Below, piece by piece: positions 38,045 to 50,655 of a stretch of DNA of 64,000 bases. The translations under genes were made by a program, and so were the position numbers. The stretch is taken from assembly GCA_028023455.1 (NCBI GenBank), contig JAQFVV010006476.1, forward strand, positions 60,001 through 124,000. The letters are read 5' to 3'. Under the pieces are notes generated by a model. The model was not told where the DNA came from. It searched no databases and was given only the letters and a program-made list of their open reading frames with translations. The DNA is from Epiperipatus broadwayi (Eukaryota; Onychophora; Udeonychophora; Euonychophora; Peripatidae). Position 1 is the first letter of the stretch, and the number at the start of each line of letters is the position of its first letter.

Positions 38045-39084
38045 CTTAAATTATCAAAAAAAAATATGTTAAACGAAAGGAATTTAAATTATCAATCGAT
38101 TAAAAAATGGATTAAATATTCAATTAAATTGTTGCATTTTTAATAAATTGAATAATTTTGTTTTGTGTTTCTATTACATAAATTAATATTTATTTTCATT
38201 TGTTTTAGAATATTTATTAAGAGGATTTTTTATGTGAATTTTGATAATTGGTGTTATAAAATGAATTGAAGAAGAAACTTTTTTTTTATATTTCAATAAA
38301 ATAACAATAAAGTTGAGCAGTAAGAGTGAAAGACTTTTTCTATCAAGTTTTGCGAAATTTCCTAATAAAATATCTTTTCTTCATTTCCTCTTTATCAATC
38401 AAAAATATATACTGAAGTTATATTTTCCCTACTTACTCTTTATACAATTGTATGATCTCATTTGGAGTTATAATAAATGTAAAATAACTATTTCATTTTA
38501 TTTATAGAATCAAAATCTTCAGGTTTCATGACATTAAGACCACAGAAATATACTTAAAAATATTTTTTGAAATTATATACTCTTTGGTTGAAATGATACT
38601 TAGAATTATAGATAATAATGTTCAACAAAAATTTATTTATATAATAAAATAACTAAACAGTTTATTAAATATTGAAAATTTAAATACTATATGATATGAA
38701 GTAATAAGATGAGTGAATAACATTAAATCTTTCATTGTGATTGTAAAGCAGGGCTCTCTAATGAAAATATTTTGAACATTTATTATAATTGCCACATTTT
38801 TAGAAAAGAAAAGGTGGGTGCGGGGCAGATTCTCATATTACAATTAAAAAAATAAAAGGAAATTTAAACACGAATAAAATTTTAGGATTGATTTTTAAAT
38901 TAAAAAGAAAAATCTATAAATACAAAACCGTGGTTAGCCATGTATGTATATTAATTGTTACTTCATGAAAAATTTTTAATAGTTAAATTTAATGTTTATA
39001 TTTTTTAACAATTTTTGATTTATCCTTTCATGCTTTTCCCTGCTATAATTTATATATAAAATAAGCTAATCTTAGCTAATAAAC
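38045..39084. other. Intron 3, AT-rich
   Basis: No supported feature. Only chance frames are present. Confidence 0.4.
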
Positions 39085-39294
39085 TAGTATAGCTATTGAA
39101 ATTAAACTGAGAGAGTGCAAATCTCTCAAGCGCTTATGACTATCACCAGCCAATCAGATCAAGCACTGAGACAGAGAATTTCACAAGAAAAAGGTGGTTC
39201 CGACCTTCTTCTTTACTTGTCTTTCTATATATCCAAGCTCTCAGTTTAATTTCAATACCGTCTGCGCTTTATAAAAACAAATAGTATAACTATT
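39085..39294 (+). mobile_element. SINE-like insertion with matching 13-bp flanks
   Basis: TAGTATAGCTATT (39085-39097) and TAGTATAACTATT (39282-39294) match in 12 of 13 bases and bracket about 184 bp of more balanced sequence ending in ATAAAAACAAA. That is the look of a short retroposon with target-site duplication and A-rich tail. It also has inverted internal ends: ATTGAAATTAAACTGAGAG and CTCTCAGTTTAATTTCAAT. No A/B boxes are obvious. Confidence 0.55.
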
Positions 39295-42200
39295 ATGAAC
39301 CCTAAAAAACAACTTTTCCAGTTACTCTTAATTTTTTTTAATTATTTTTTTTTAAAAATAAAAGAACATTATGTAAACAAAAAAGTTCAGTGAATTTGTT
39401 TTTTGTATCTTAGTTATAAAATAAATTATTTCTCAAAGTTTTATTATGGTGAAATTACAGGCAATAGAATCAGTAGAGTTCTTAAATATTGTTAAAGGAT
39501 AAAACTAAAACATGTTATTGCACATTTAAACCAATTCAATTGGGCCTTAAATGCAGTTTGGCGGGGGTCATCTGGAAGGGAGTTGCAAAAAATGAAATGA
39601 AAGAATAGTAATTTTAACTGTCAATTTCTTTTGCTTTCTTAAAGAAAACAAAAACTTGAAAGTTAATGAGGAATTCCCAATGACGTTTACTCTTCTTCTG
39701 TTATCAGAATTCAGTGTCATGGAAGACTTGTATTTGACAGTGATTTTTATAATTACCTTTTTTAAAAAAAAAAAAGAATAAAGTTTATTATTGTCCTATA
39801 TTTTTGAAATTTTTTGTTGGTAAATATATAGATATTTTAATTAAAACAAGTAATCGTATTAGGGATAATTAGAAATAGATGTGTGAAAAATTGATTTTTT
39901 TTTTTTAGTTATTATAATAAGTAAAATAAAAGTAATGGAAAACTGAATAATTAAATAGTATCTTGAAATTTTTTAAAAATGGGAAGCATAGACAATTTTT
40001 TAATGAATGGTGGACTGAACAAACCCCACACCCAAGCACACACAAAAAAAATGGGACTAAAGCACAAAAATTAATTGAATATTATTTATTAAGCGCAAGC
40101 AGTTAATTCCTAGTCATTTAATATGATTCGATGAATTTGATGATTTTTGCAATATCAGATTTAACACGCGATATGCCTATAAATAAAAAGTCCTAGATGT
40201 TGATCTATCCTTTACTTTGCATTTTTTATTTTATTTTTGAAAAAGTCTGCAAAAATATTTACTTTCAAAACAGCGATGTGAGTCTGACTCTAGGAAAACA
40301 AATATATATTTTAATGATATTAGTCATCTATTAATTATAAGCACATTTGATAAATTAATTGATTTGTATTCAATTTTGAAATTATTAGATTAGCAAATAT
40401 AAAAGATATAGAAAATGGCTGCAATATATTTCTCACCGTTGAAAGCCAATAGATAGCTTTTAAGTAAATTGATTACTCTCTTAAAAGTTATTAAATATAA
40501 ATTGATAAAGAGTTATATGATGCTTTTGTAATCACTAGAATTTTGGCTGCAGCAAAAGATCTGTTCTAAAATCTTTTGTGTACTTTTGCATTGATTTTGT
40601 AATAAATCCGTTTACTGGGATTCTAAATATGTTTCGAGAAATTGTTTAAACACTGAATCCTATCTCAGAGCAGATGATTATGATAGATGGCTAAATAAAT
40701 ATTGTAAATATATAAACATCTAATATACATTTTAAAACTATTCATTATAAATATAAAAATGTCTGCCATGTCTGACCTGAGCAATTCTGTGCCAAATGAA
40801 ATTCTTTTCAAAAAACTTCAGATTTTTCTTTCAAATAGCTTGCCTATAATCAAATAAACTAATCATCCAATATTAACCAGTAAATGGATATCTAGATATT
40901 CTTAGCTAGAGGATAAAGCAAGGTTGGTAAACTGCTTAAACCCTTATCTAAAAGTTGGTAAGCCAGATGTGTACTATCTTCTTTATCCATGAGGATGTAT
41001 TGGAGAGGCTATTAAAAATACTATTTTCATATGTTATGAACAAAAAAGTTTTAGATTTTGATAGCAATAATAAAATCCATTATCTGATTTGTTTCAAGGC
41101 AGATTATCTTTTGCAAATTATTCCTATTAAAGAGGGTTTAGTCGATATATTGAAAATACATTTTAAAAATATCAACTTTTGATTTTCTATAGAACTAAAC
41201 TGGAAAAGTAATTAAATCTATCATCACTGGTTTATTTATTACTTAAAAAAATATTTAATTAAAGTGTATTAAAATATTTAATTTTTTTCACAACTTAACT
41301 ATTTTCTTTGAGATAGATCTTTAAATACTTAGTTATGAAAATTAAAATGAATTACTTTAATATTTTATATTCTATTCTATTTGAAAAAGGAGAAATTAAA
41401 TAAAATATTTGTCAGATTTGATGAAAAAAAAAAAAGATAATCCCTTTAAATATAATGTTTGAATTGCAGAATAACCAAAGAGTTCTTGACTATTGAAGAA
41501 ATAAAATGTTATTGGTCACTATTTTATCCAAAAAAAAAAAAATCAGAAATCAAAATATTTTCCTTAAAAATTTGAAAAATTTAGAAAATAAATATTGATG
41601 ATATTTTTTTTGTATTTTCTAATTGTTATTTAATTTTCTTTCTGTGTTTACTACAAAAAAAAAAAAAAAATCAAGTTATATGTCACATATGCAAAATCTT
41701 TTTCTTATGTAACAAATATCATTAGGTCTTAAGATAGATAAAGGAAGTTTTTGTGAGGGAATTAGGCCCGTGATCTGTAATTTGGGAATTTCTGCTATAG
41801 AGTATTAAAAAAAGAAAGTTTTATTCTATAAGTACTGTCTTTCTATTTGATTCACTTAACCCTAAGCCATTATAATATTAACTTAAAAGTTTGTGGATTT
41901 CCTCCCACCTCTCCCCTATTTTGCATATAATCGAATATGTAAAATGATTCTCATGATATGGCAAAGGCATTTAACATTTTATTATATATATATATAATCT
42001 TCTAATTGAATATTTATTAAAAAAAAAAACTAAAGGAAAATAAAGGAAGCTATGCTAATATACAAATACAAACAAGACTTAATTAACAGGCAGGCAGCAA
42101 ATGTTAAGATCATGGAATTGTGGGAAGGTTATTCTTTCAAAGTGTTAGTTGACAAAGACTACGAGGATAGTCTAAAGCACTCCTAAGTGGATAAAATTTT

Positions 42201-42930
42201 TAAAGTTATACATTACATATATCTAATTACTGTATTTATAAATATTTAATTATAAGATTACATATATTTATTTGAAGAAATACAGACATCGAATTATAAT
42301 ATTACATATATAATGAAACAGTCAAATACACATAGCCAGTAAAACTAATCCTAAGAGCCAGGCAATTAGCACCAATTTGTATGTCTGTGTGTAACATATA
42401 TAAAACATAACCATAAACAAAAAGATAAAGTAAACATTGACATTAACTTTCAGCATTAATAATTACTGAATTTTGGTACATAGTCTTTTATCAGTTTTAT
42501 AAATTTATCCTGACTAGGGATTGAGTATGTAGACTATATCATTTCAGTTTATTGGATTTCACTAATTTTATAATTGTATACATATTCCAACATTCTATGG
42601 TGCACTATATGTGCGAATCATAGACATCATAATGTTGTCGCATTCCAATGATCCCTGGATGAATACCAAACCAATTTAAATTCATAATACAGCCGGGTTG
42701 GGATTCAACATAATACATAATTAATTCAAATGCATCTATATTGTAACTATCAATCTATCTTCTTTTGATCACAGAGAGGGCCACCAGGTCACTGCATACC
42801 TGGAAAATTTAATTTACTATGATCAAAAGTTGATGATGATGATTGTCGCCGGCTGAACCCAGGGAGAGAAAGAGATTTTTAAGATTGTTCAGACAATTGA
42901 GAAAGAAACATCAGCCAAACTAATTTGAAA
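39295..42930. other. Intron 3, AT-rich, no gene
   Basis: Homopolymer A runs and microsatellites only. Around 42758-42828, CTTTTGATCA is mirrored by TGATCAAAAG around CCAGGT...ACCTGG, a small stem-loop followed by a (GAT)4 run. Confidence 0.4.
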
Positions 42931-45299
42931 TAATTGAAAAGTTTATTAAATTCAAGCAAAAACAAATAAAATCTGGCAAACAAAATATGACTTTGACTTA
43001 GATTTTACTAGCGAATTCATCTGAGGGTGTATGAGAGTTTTGAAAATATTAAACACTCTGGCAGATAAGTTTGCTTACTCTCAAATAATTTAAAAGAGAG
43101 GGATTTATAATACCTTCCTGCTGGTGATTTATAAAAACTAATTCTAATTTTCCAATCCAGAGATAGAAAAACAATAGAGTCTTGTAGGAAATCAATGAAA
43201 CTGCACAAGATGAATACTCTCTAGTACCTTGAAACTAGAGATGTCATGTGTCCACAGAATAGCTCATGGTCAGGCACCTTTAAACCAGCCAAGGTTAATT
43301 TCCATACAAGACAAAAAAAAATATAACGAGAAAAGATTACAATTTATGTAATCTTGAATAGAAGAAATAAAATCTCTATTTCAGGACAACAGAACACTAT
43401 ACATGTTAAACCGTCAGCCAAAAGATTTGTGGTCTGTAGGAAGCACAAACTAAACATGTTTAAAATTAATTACAGGGCAACAAAAGAGGGACAAGTGAAC
43501 AAAATGAAATTACGAAGAACTGCCAAAATATTTAGCAAGGGTTAGTAAAATAAATGAAAAGAATACAAAGCATACCAAATATAAACTTATAATACACTCT
43601 CAGGTAAATAAATTTAAAACAAACACGGAATCTTAAAACTAAGATTCGAAGACACACTATAAATACATATAATAAAAGCTTAAACTTAAAACTAAGATTC
43701 CAAGACACAAATATAAATACAATAAGAAATACATATAATAAAAGCTTAAAATATTGAAATTGAATAGGCAAAAGATATAAAAATAGGTTACTTTTTAAGA
43801 TTAAGCTAAGATTTTAATAAGAGATTTAAATCCTGGTTAGAATATAAATCATTTACCTTGAGCTATAAGGTAGATATTTTTCAGCATGGCACACATAATT
43901 CATTTTATTGGAAAGTTCTGATGAAGACTTTAGTTTTGCTCAGGAGTCTGAAGGTAATGCTAGGAATCAGTTCTTGTTTAAGCTGTTAAGACATGATTTT
44001 GCGGGGACAATTTGGGATCCGGGGCTTGTCTTTGAGAGTTGATTTAGCACGGCATGATGTTGATAAAAATTCTTCAGTGTATAGTTTTGGCATTCTGCAG
44101 AGACTATTCTATTTAACAAATGAAAGTCTGTATGATAATTTCAGCTGAATCATCTAGACAGCAAAGTAATATTCTCAATAGTGGCTCCCAGATGTGGACA
44201 GCGACCTTGAGAATTTATAGCAGCATGGCAATTCAAATAAGTCTCATGATTGGCATATTAAAAGTTAAAGCAATATTAAACGAGCAGAATAAAAGTCAAT
44301 AGCTAAAGAATAATTAGTCTGAGTTCCCAGGGCTATTTATATGAGCTCTTCTGTAACATCTTTAATTAACAATTTTTGATCAGGGCAAATCTGTATTTCA
44401 ACCTAATCTTAATTAAAAATTCTGACCAGGGCGTTATCTTATTTAAAATTAATTAAAAAATAAATAAATGTAAAAACAAGTCTCAACTTTTAAAAATAAA
44501 TTTTCAATAGATTAAAATTGAAAATGAAAGAAACAGGAATGTAATTACTTTCCAAAATTAAATACTTAAAAAAAAATTTTTAAATTCATTTTAGAAATAT
44601 ATTTATTGGGTTTCGTAAAATACTGCCTTGATCATTACTCAACTAGACAGGATGATGACTATGTCAGTAAAGTGCTGGTCAACATTAGATTGTTTTGGAG
44701 TTCTAAGTGAGTTTTGTGAAGGATAAGACAACATGTTTTCTACTTCTCTTACATTGCTATAGCAGGCAATTTTGGCATGACCGATGCTTTTATTATTGTT
44801 AACAACAATGGTTTCATGATGGATCTTTGATTCGCACTCTCTCCAATGGTCAAGCGGAGCAAACACTGGGCTTTTACTCCTCTATTCTTCAATTTTTTTC
44901 CAGCATAGATTCTGGCAGCACTAGGTTTGGAAACCTTTACAATACATTGATTTTAAACAAAAGGTTTCCAGTTAAACTTTTAAAAATTTTAATTCCGTCA
45001 TCTAAATTTACTAGAAATTTCCATTTTACTAGTTAACTCTATTCTTTAGTTACTCAACACCTGTTTACTTATCACATCCCTGCTAATTAGTTTTACTTTA
45101 TAACTAACCTTCATTCTTAAGATACAAAATATTTCATAAAAGTTTTTTGTGAAAGTAAAACAAAAGAATATCTTACCTTCAGTAGATCAGATATGAATCT
45201 TTTACTTTAGAAAATTAACTAATTTGTTTCTATACCTTGAAGCTAATTATGCTTTTATAGGAAAATGTTTTGATTTGTAATAATTGCAATTTTTTATAC
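42931..45299. other. Intron 3, unclassified repeat-like sequence
   Basis: This starts with a minus-strand AATAAAC near 42945 like the other LTR-like patches. Bases 43628-43749 hold two copies of a unit of about 60 bp (CTTAAAACTAAGATTC...AATAAAAGCTTAAA). Bases 43850-44350 and 44640-44870 are more balanced. The latter has a 75-codon minus frame of unknown nature. Confidence 0.4.
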
Positions 45300-45307
45300 C
45301 TCTATGG

Positions 45308-45800
45308 CAGGGATGGGCAAATAGAGGCCCGAGGGCCATATGCGGCCTATTAAGAGTTTTTATGCGGTCCGCCAAAACAATCAGAAAAATCCACCTTGAA
45401 CTGAGATTTTCTTCCCGTGCGTGACCGAAGATTCGTTTCGTATTTTCCACTAGGATGGCCATGTCAATACACATGCGCAGTATAGAAATGGTGTGCAGTG
45501 CTTTTCCAGTTGGTCTGGTTAATTTCAATTGTGTCTTTGCATTGGCAAATATATACATTTCCAACTTTAATGAAACCATGAACCCTCCGAAAAAATGTAA
45601 AATCAGTGATGAATGTCATGTGTTTAATGAAGAATGGACAAACAAATATTTCTTTGGTAATACAGGGAATAAAGCAGTATGTTTATTGTGTCATGAAAAA
45701 AAGTTCCAGCCCTCCACTAACTTTCATCCACAAAGTGGCCCCCGATGTGGCCCTCCGCCAACCTCTGTGGCCCCTGAGCCAAAACAATTGCCCACCCTTG
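45308..45800 (+). mobile_element. hAT deletion derivative with BED-finger fragment
   Basis: The ends CAGGGATGGGCAA and TTGCCCACCCTTG are imperfect inverted repeats typical of hAT elements. The flanks CTCTATGG (45300-45307) and TCCTATGG (45801-45808) fit an 8-bp target duplication with two changes. Inside, from 45578, the plus frame reads MNPPKKCKISDECHVFNEEW then TNKYFFGNTGNKAVCLLCHE. This is the N-terminal zinc-finger start of the hAT transposases often named GTF2IRD2-like. The frame then runs straight into terminal sequence, so the catalytic domain is deleted. Confidence 0.85.
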
Positions 45801-45808
45801 TCCTATGG

Positions 45809-46511
45809 TATCCTATTTTTATATATTATTCTTAGCAATGCCAATTCTCATCTGATCAAACTAAAGCTAAAAATAAATTTACATTTGAGAGTGCTGTTGT
45901 GTGGTCCTATTCATGCACCCACATACTCATATAATAATTAGTTCTATTTAAAGAAAATGTTTTAACATTTTATTCTAAAATGAAGCATATGAAGATGTTC
46001 ATACTATATAGCTTCAATTTGTACTGAACTACTTATTAATGATAATTATGATTCTGAGATATTCACTTCCACATATTTAGGCAGAATTACTTATGCTCAA
46101 ATTTCACTGTATTGAATCTATATTGACATTTATGATAATGATCAGATCATTAGTTGGTTATATTTCCTGCTTACAATATGCAGGGGGTAAAGCAAAAAGC
46201 TCTTGCATTCAAAGGATGAAATTAATTCAACCATTTTATCATTCATTTCTTCTCATTTCTTTCCCATTTTTTTTTCTTCCTCATGGTGCATATATTAATT
46301 TTATAAAGTGGTCAGGGAGCATGCATTGTTAGACCATTCTACTATATCTGAAGTCTGAAACATTACATTATATATGTACTTACACACACATATATATATT
46401 TACATTCATTTAAATTTACCTAATTATTAGTGAAGTAATATTTGCTATAATTTGTATTATTTTTTGAATACATTTTAAATATATATATATTTGCTTTTTT
46501 TTTATTTTTAG
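45809..46511. other. Intron 3 end, no gene
   Basis: AT-rich with short CA/TA microsatellites (46381-46400, 46480-46490). The acceptor tract before 46512 is T-rich. Confidence 0.4.
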
Positions 46512-46636
46512 GAAAAGTGGATTATATTGGTTCTAGTCATCAATGGTGGCATATTTTCATTGTTATTTCTCTCATCTGGTGGCATAACTCTACAATCACT
46601 TATGCAGAATATATATTAAATCATCCTTGTGGTTAA
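46512..46636 (+). CDS. PAQR3: PAQR3-like gene, last coding exon with stop
   Basis: The acceptor is a T-rich tract ending in tttag. The exon completes the split Gly, then reads KVDYIGSSHQWWHIF and a final hydrophobic span ending before LNHPCG and a TAA stop (46634-46636). SSHQWWH supplies the conserved H-x3-H pair. Together with the S-x3-H and Asp of the first exon, the presumed metal site is complete, so nothing in these exons suggests a pseudogene. The tail after the last span is about 12 residues, a little shorter than in vertebrate PAQR3. The four exons total 189 residues, against about 311 for the full vertebrate protein. Confidence 0.95.
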
Positions 46637-46900
46637 AATGTATATAAAAATATTTCTCATTCATTTCAAAATAGATTTTTCATTTGTAATATAAGTACTT
46701 TTTGGAAAAAAATATAATAAAAAAATTGTATAGCCAAAGATTTTAATAAGGTTGTGTTGTAATATATATATACACATCTAAAATCTTTTAACTTAATTCA
46801 AAATTGTCTTGTAGTTATTTCATTTAAAGAGATAATATTCAATGTTTTGAATATAAAGTAAGGTCTACTGTAGAAAGCAAATCATTTTAAAACTTAATAG
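46637..46900 (+). other. Probable 3' UTR of PAQR3-like gene
   Basis: AT-rich sequence follows the TAA stop. An AATAAA hexamer lies at 46716-46721, 80 bases past the stop, and is the nearest candidate polyadenylation signal. The real 3' end cannot be fixed from sequence alone because AATAAA-like strings are frequent here. Confidence 0.4.
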
Positions 46901-47527
46901 CAATTAGTTTGTTCTCTTAAATTGATAAAGGATTATAATAGTTTCTTAAATCAACTATGTATTGGTTGAAAAATCAAGAAATTCTGTATTTTAGTAAAAA
47001 ATTAATATTGAATTGATTACCGAAAAAAATAGTTTTTTAGCATTTTTAAGGTTGTGAAATATAAATACTTTTATAAAATATTAATTAAAATTTGGTTTTA
47101 AAAATTAAATGGGATTACCTGTAATTTTGAGTTGCTTGTAAATCTTAGTAAATTTTTCAAATATTAATGCATTTACTTGATGTAAATATTGATGAAATTT
47201 TTTTTATTTTCTTAGTTAAATGTTTTTTCTTCTACATAATAGTTAGAGATTTCAAGTATTTAATGTAAATATAAAAATTTTAAGTAATGTTTGAAAAATA
47301 TTATACCTTGTCGCCAGTGACAAAGCGTTCATGTATTGAATGGAATGAGCGCTCCCGTAGAAAAATTCACTAAAACTTTCAAAAGCTTTAATTAAAATTC
47401 AATTTAAAAAATGTACTAAAATATGTACATATTCAACCTCACAAAATCGATCCAACAAGTTGCACATACAATAGTGTAGTAAGAACAATAAGTACATTAG
47501 TGTATATAAGCTATTTTGCAAAACATA

Positions 47528-48046
47528 AAAAAAGAACAAAGGGTATTCAAACTTTTTTTTATTGTATGGAATTTCTGTTCACTTTCAATTTTTTTACCAA
47601 CAGTTTAATTGTTTTTATATACGGCAAGAAAAGAGTTTGACTAATGCATTATTGGTTGACTATAAGAAATTCACACAATGCTAAAATCTAATTTACAATT
47701 AAAACTGTTAAAAGCATTTGCAAGATTAAAATATATTAATAATGTATTATCTATATTTAAACTAATCATGATCTGATTAATATAAAAAAAGAGAATGAAT
47801 AATTCAAACTCATTTTTTGTATAGAATTTCTGTTGACATTCAATTTTTTTACCAACAGTTGAATTGTTTTTATATACGGCAAGAAATGAGTTTGACCAAT
47901 GCATTATTGTTGATTGTAAGAAGTTCTCACATTGCTAAAATCTAATTTACAATTAAAACTGTTAAAAGCATTTGCAAGATAAAAATATATTGATAATCTA
48001 TTATTTATATTTAAATTAATTATGCTCTGATTAACAAATAAAAGAG
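47528..48046. repeat. Tandem duplication, two units of about 257 bp
   Basis: The units begin near 47528 and 47785. ATACGGCAAGAAAAGAGTTTG recurs as ATACGGCAAGAAATGAGTTTG. ACAATTAAAACTGTTAAAAG and CATTTGCAAGAT recur unchanged at the same spacing. No coding content. It follows the PAQR3 gene. Confidence 0.9.
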
Positions 48047-49822
48047 TTCCAGATTTTTCTAGATCTACGTAATATGTATATATTAGCTATTAAATAAAAA
48101 TTGTTGTGGCAAATAAAATAAAAACACACTGTACTTCTAGATGGACTTTGTGACCTAGCGATCTTCACTATTGAAGATGCCAAAGTGGAATGTAGGCCAT
48201 TGCCTTATTATCATTTTGTATGCTGTAAGACGAGATTATGTAAGTGACTATATTACATTATATAAGTATAATAGTGTTAGGTTTAATAATAGTTTAATAG
48301 ATACTTAAGCTGTATCTAGAGTAAGATTTCACTAGGGAGGAAAGATATATTTAGCGGAGTCAAATTAATAATATATAATGAAATGTACCTCCGTCTGTAT
48401 CTCTATGGCTAGTCTATTACTTTGATAAGATGAATCTTTTAAACTCAATTTATAATTCTAATTGTGCAAACCATAATCAATATTTAATCAATATAAAACT
48501 ACATCAGAAATATTATTAATACAATAGGATTTCGAAACAGGAGGCAAAATAAGATAAATACACCTTGTCTAGGTTTATTAAGTTGAGGATATGAATTATA
48601 ATGTCTTCATTAAAGAATTATAAAATTAAATATAATAAAATGAAATTTTGAGAAATAAAATAGATAAAAATATAGGCTCCACCACAGGATAGAATAGAAA
48701 ATAGATTTTAAATAAACAAATGGCTATAATTATTCTGTTTTAGAATAAGTACATTTAAAGTTTACAAACGTAATCTTAGGCAAGATTTACAATCGGTTTC
48801 ATATTTACTTTAGTCAAGAAATTAAAGTTAAATTTTGAACGTTAATTATAAATTATAAGCTATAGCTTTAAACACTAAGGTTTAAAGTACATTTAGAGCT
48901 CTCTGCGGTGTTTTGAAGGGTTGTTACCTGACTTCCCAGCAGCTTGTCCGTCATCACTTCTAGATGGTGTGTGATAGCAAATATTGATCCCTGGATAGGT
49001 AGCATGATTTTAGTTGTGATCTTCTAGCAGCAGGCCATTGGCAGGAATATTTTTCCATCTCCATGATGATGATACGCCATTTCACATGTAGGATGGGACT
49101 AGAGATCACCATTTCCTACTCTAATATATTAAAATTAAAACCAGCATAGAGTATAGTAGTGATGCTTTAAATTATACAGTGTATTTTTTATAATATAAAA
49201 TCCAGCCTATTTGTACTAGACTGAGATCAACTCATCATTTTAATAAACAAATTATATTCCGTGAGTAAATCCATTAATACCTTTGAACTTTGATATTTTT
49301 AATTGCTAAAACAACTTCAATCCTTTGTTTTACTCTTTTAACAGGATGTTTTTGGCTTTAATATGATCATGTCTATTCCCCCAAGATTTAGCAATACTTT
49401 CAGTTGTCTGAATCGTGTTTGCAAGAAAAATGTAATTTTAAGAAAATATTGTTGTCAAAACCAAAATTTAGACTTCTTCATGCTATACTAAAATAGCTAC
49501 ATATTGGGTGTTTCTTGTTTACAACTTATTTTAAGTCAAACTTATAAATTTTATGAAATGATCGAACAACATGGCGCTATATATATATCATGATTGTATG
49601 TGAACAACACATTTTTAAGTTTAAATAAACGATAAATTAAAACATGAGTTTAGAATAAATATTTGCTGCAATATAACTATACCAATTATATTACAGACAT
49701 TGTATTCACATATATGTGTGTGGTGTCACATATACAAGTATGTTAGCATCTTTAGATGGGTACTCTTAAAGGTTTAAACCTGGCACAGCTAGAAGTATAG
49801 GGGTAAATAGGTAAAACATATA
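48047..49822. other. Intergenic AT-rich DNA with repeat-like patch
   Basis: 48360-49160 shares the anchors described for 33600-34620. Nothing coding is supported. Confidence 0.4.
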
Positions 49823-49824
49823 TA

Positions 49825-50653
49825 CACCTGGGTCTCATTTTACGTGATAGATAGGGTCCTCAGAAAACATGCGCAAACGAAATCGTGCAAAAAAAAATAA
49901 GGAAATAAAATATGACTAATAAAAAATTTCAAATTTGAAAAAAATTGATACAAGACACTTTTTTTAACTATAATATTTAATTTTATTCAAAATAATATAT
50001 TTTTATGCATAATTTACAGTACAGTAATTTACATTTTTTTATACATGTTTTAATTATTATTGCTATTTGCCGATAAACAGGTTCATTTGCAAACTAATAA
50101 AAAATCAGATTCTTCACAAGAGGAAATACAACTAGCGCCAACTTCACATCACAGTTCGCCTTAAGTAATTTTTAAATTGTTAATTACAATTAGAAATCAG
50201 ATTTTAATTGTCAAATTTAATTGTGCCCACTGCTATTACTCACCTTTTAAAAATAAACTTGCGGATACTAAGTGATTAATAATTGATTACGTTCTTTTTT
50301 AAAACGCAAAAACAGAATGTGATTTAAAATGAAAAAATTAACACGCACAATGTTTGAACAAATTTACATTATAATCTTGTAAAATTTAATGTGTGTATAC
50401 ATAAAATGTGGAAATCATTATTTTAATTTCATTATTGCATAAAATCTTACTATTATAAAGCACTGAAAATATTGAAATTACTAAGATGAAAGTCGAATTC
50501 CAATAATGTGCTATTACTCTCAATATGACGTAAGTGCGCGAAATTTATTATTTAAAGTAATAGCGTATTATTGGAGTTCGACTTCCGAAGAAACATGAAT
50601 CGCATAACTTCAAAATCGTGTTAAATAAATCCGCGTAAAAAGAGACCCAGGTG
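49825..50653. mobile_element. Tigger/pogo-like non-autonomous element, intact ends
   Basis: Starts CACCTGGGTCTCATTTTACG and ends, in reverse complement, CACCTGGGTCTCTTTTTACG. TA is present on both sides (49823-49824, 50654-50655). Subterminal sequence rich in CGCAAA/AAATCG is the style of Tigger-family elements (Tc1/mariner superfamily). At 829 bp it has no transposase frame. It contains a palindrome at 50490-50584. Confidence 0.82.
50490..50584. repeat. Internal palindrome of the Tigger-like element
   Basis: AAGTCGAATTCCAATAATGT pairs with the mirrored TTATTGGAGTTCGACTT across a loop of about 35 bases. The same palindrome is kept in the second copy at about 54293-54391. Confidence 0.8.
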
Positions 50654-50655
50654 TA

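Noticed and set aside
44639-44866. 75-codon minus frame with protein-like composition
   Set aside because: No recognised motif, no splice or start context. Could be an old repeat.
45455-45835. 126-codon plus frame over the hAT element
   Set aside because: Only codons from 45578 are transposase-like. The start is in terminal sequence and the end runs out of the element.
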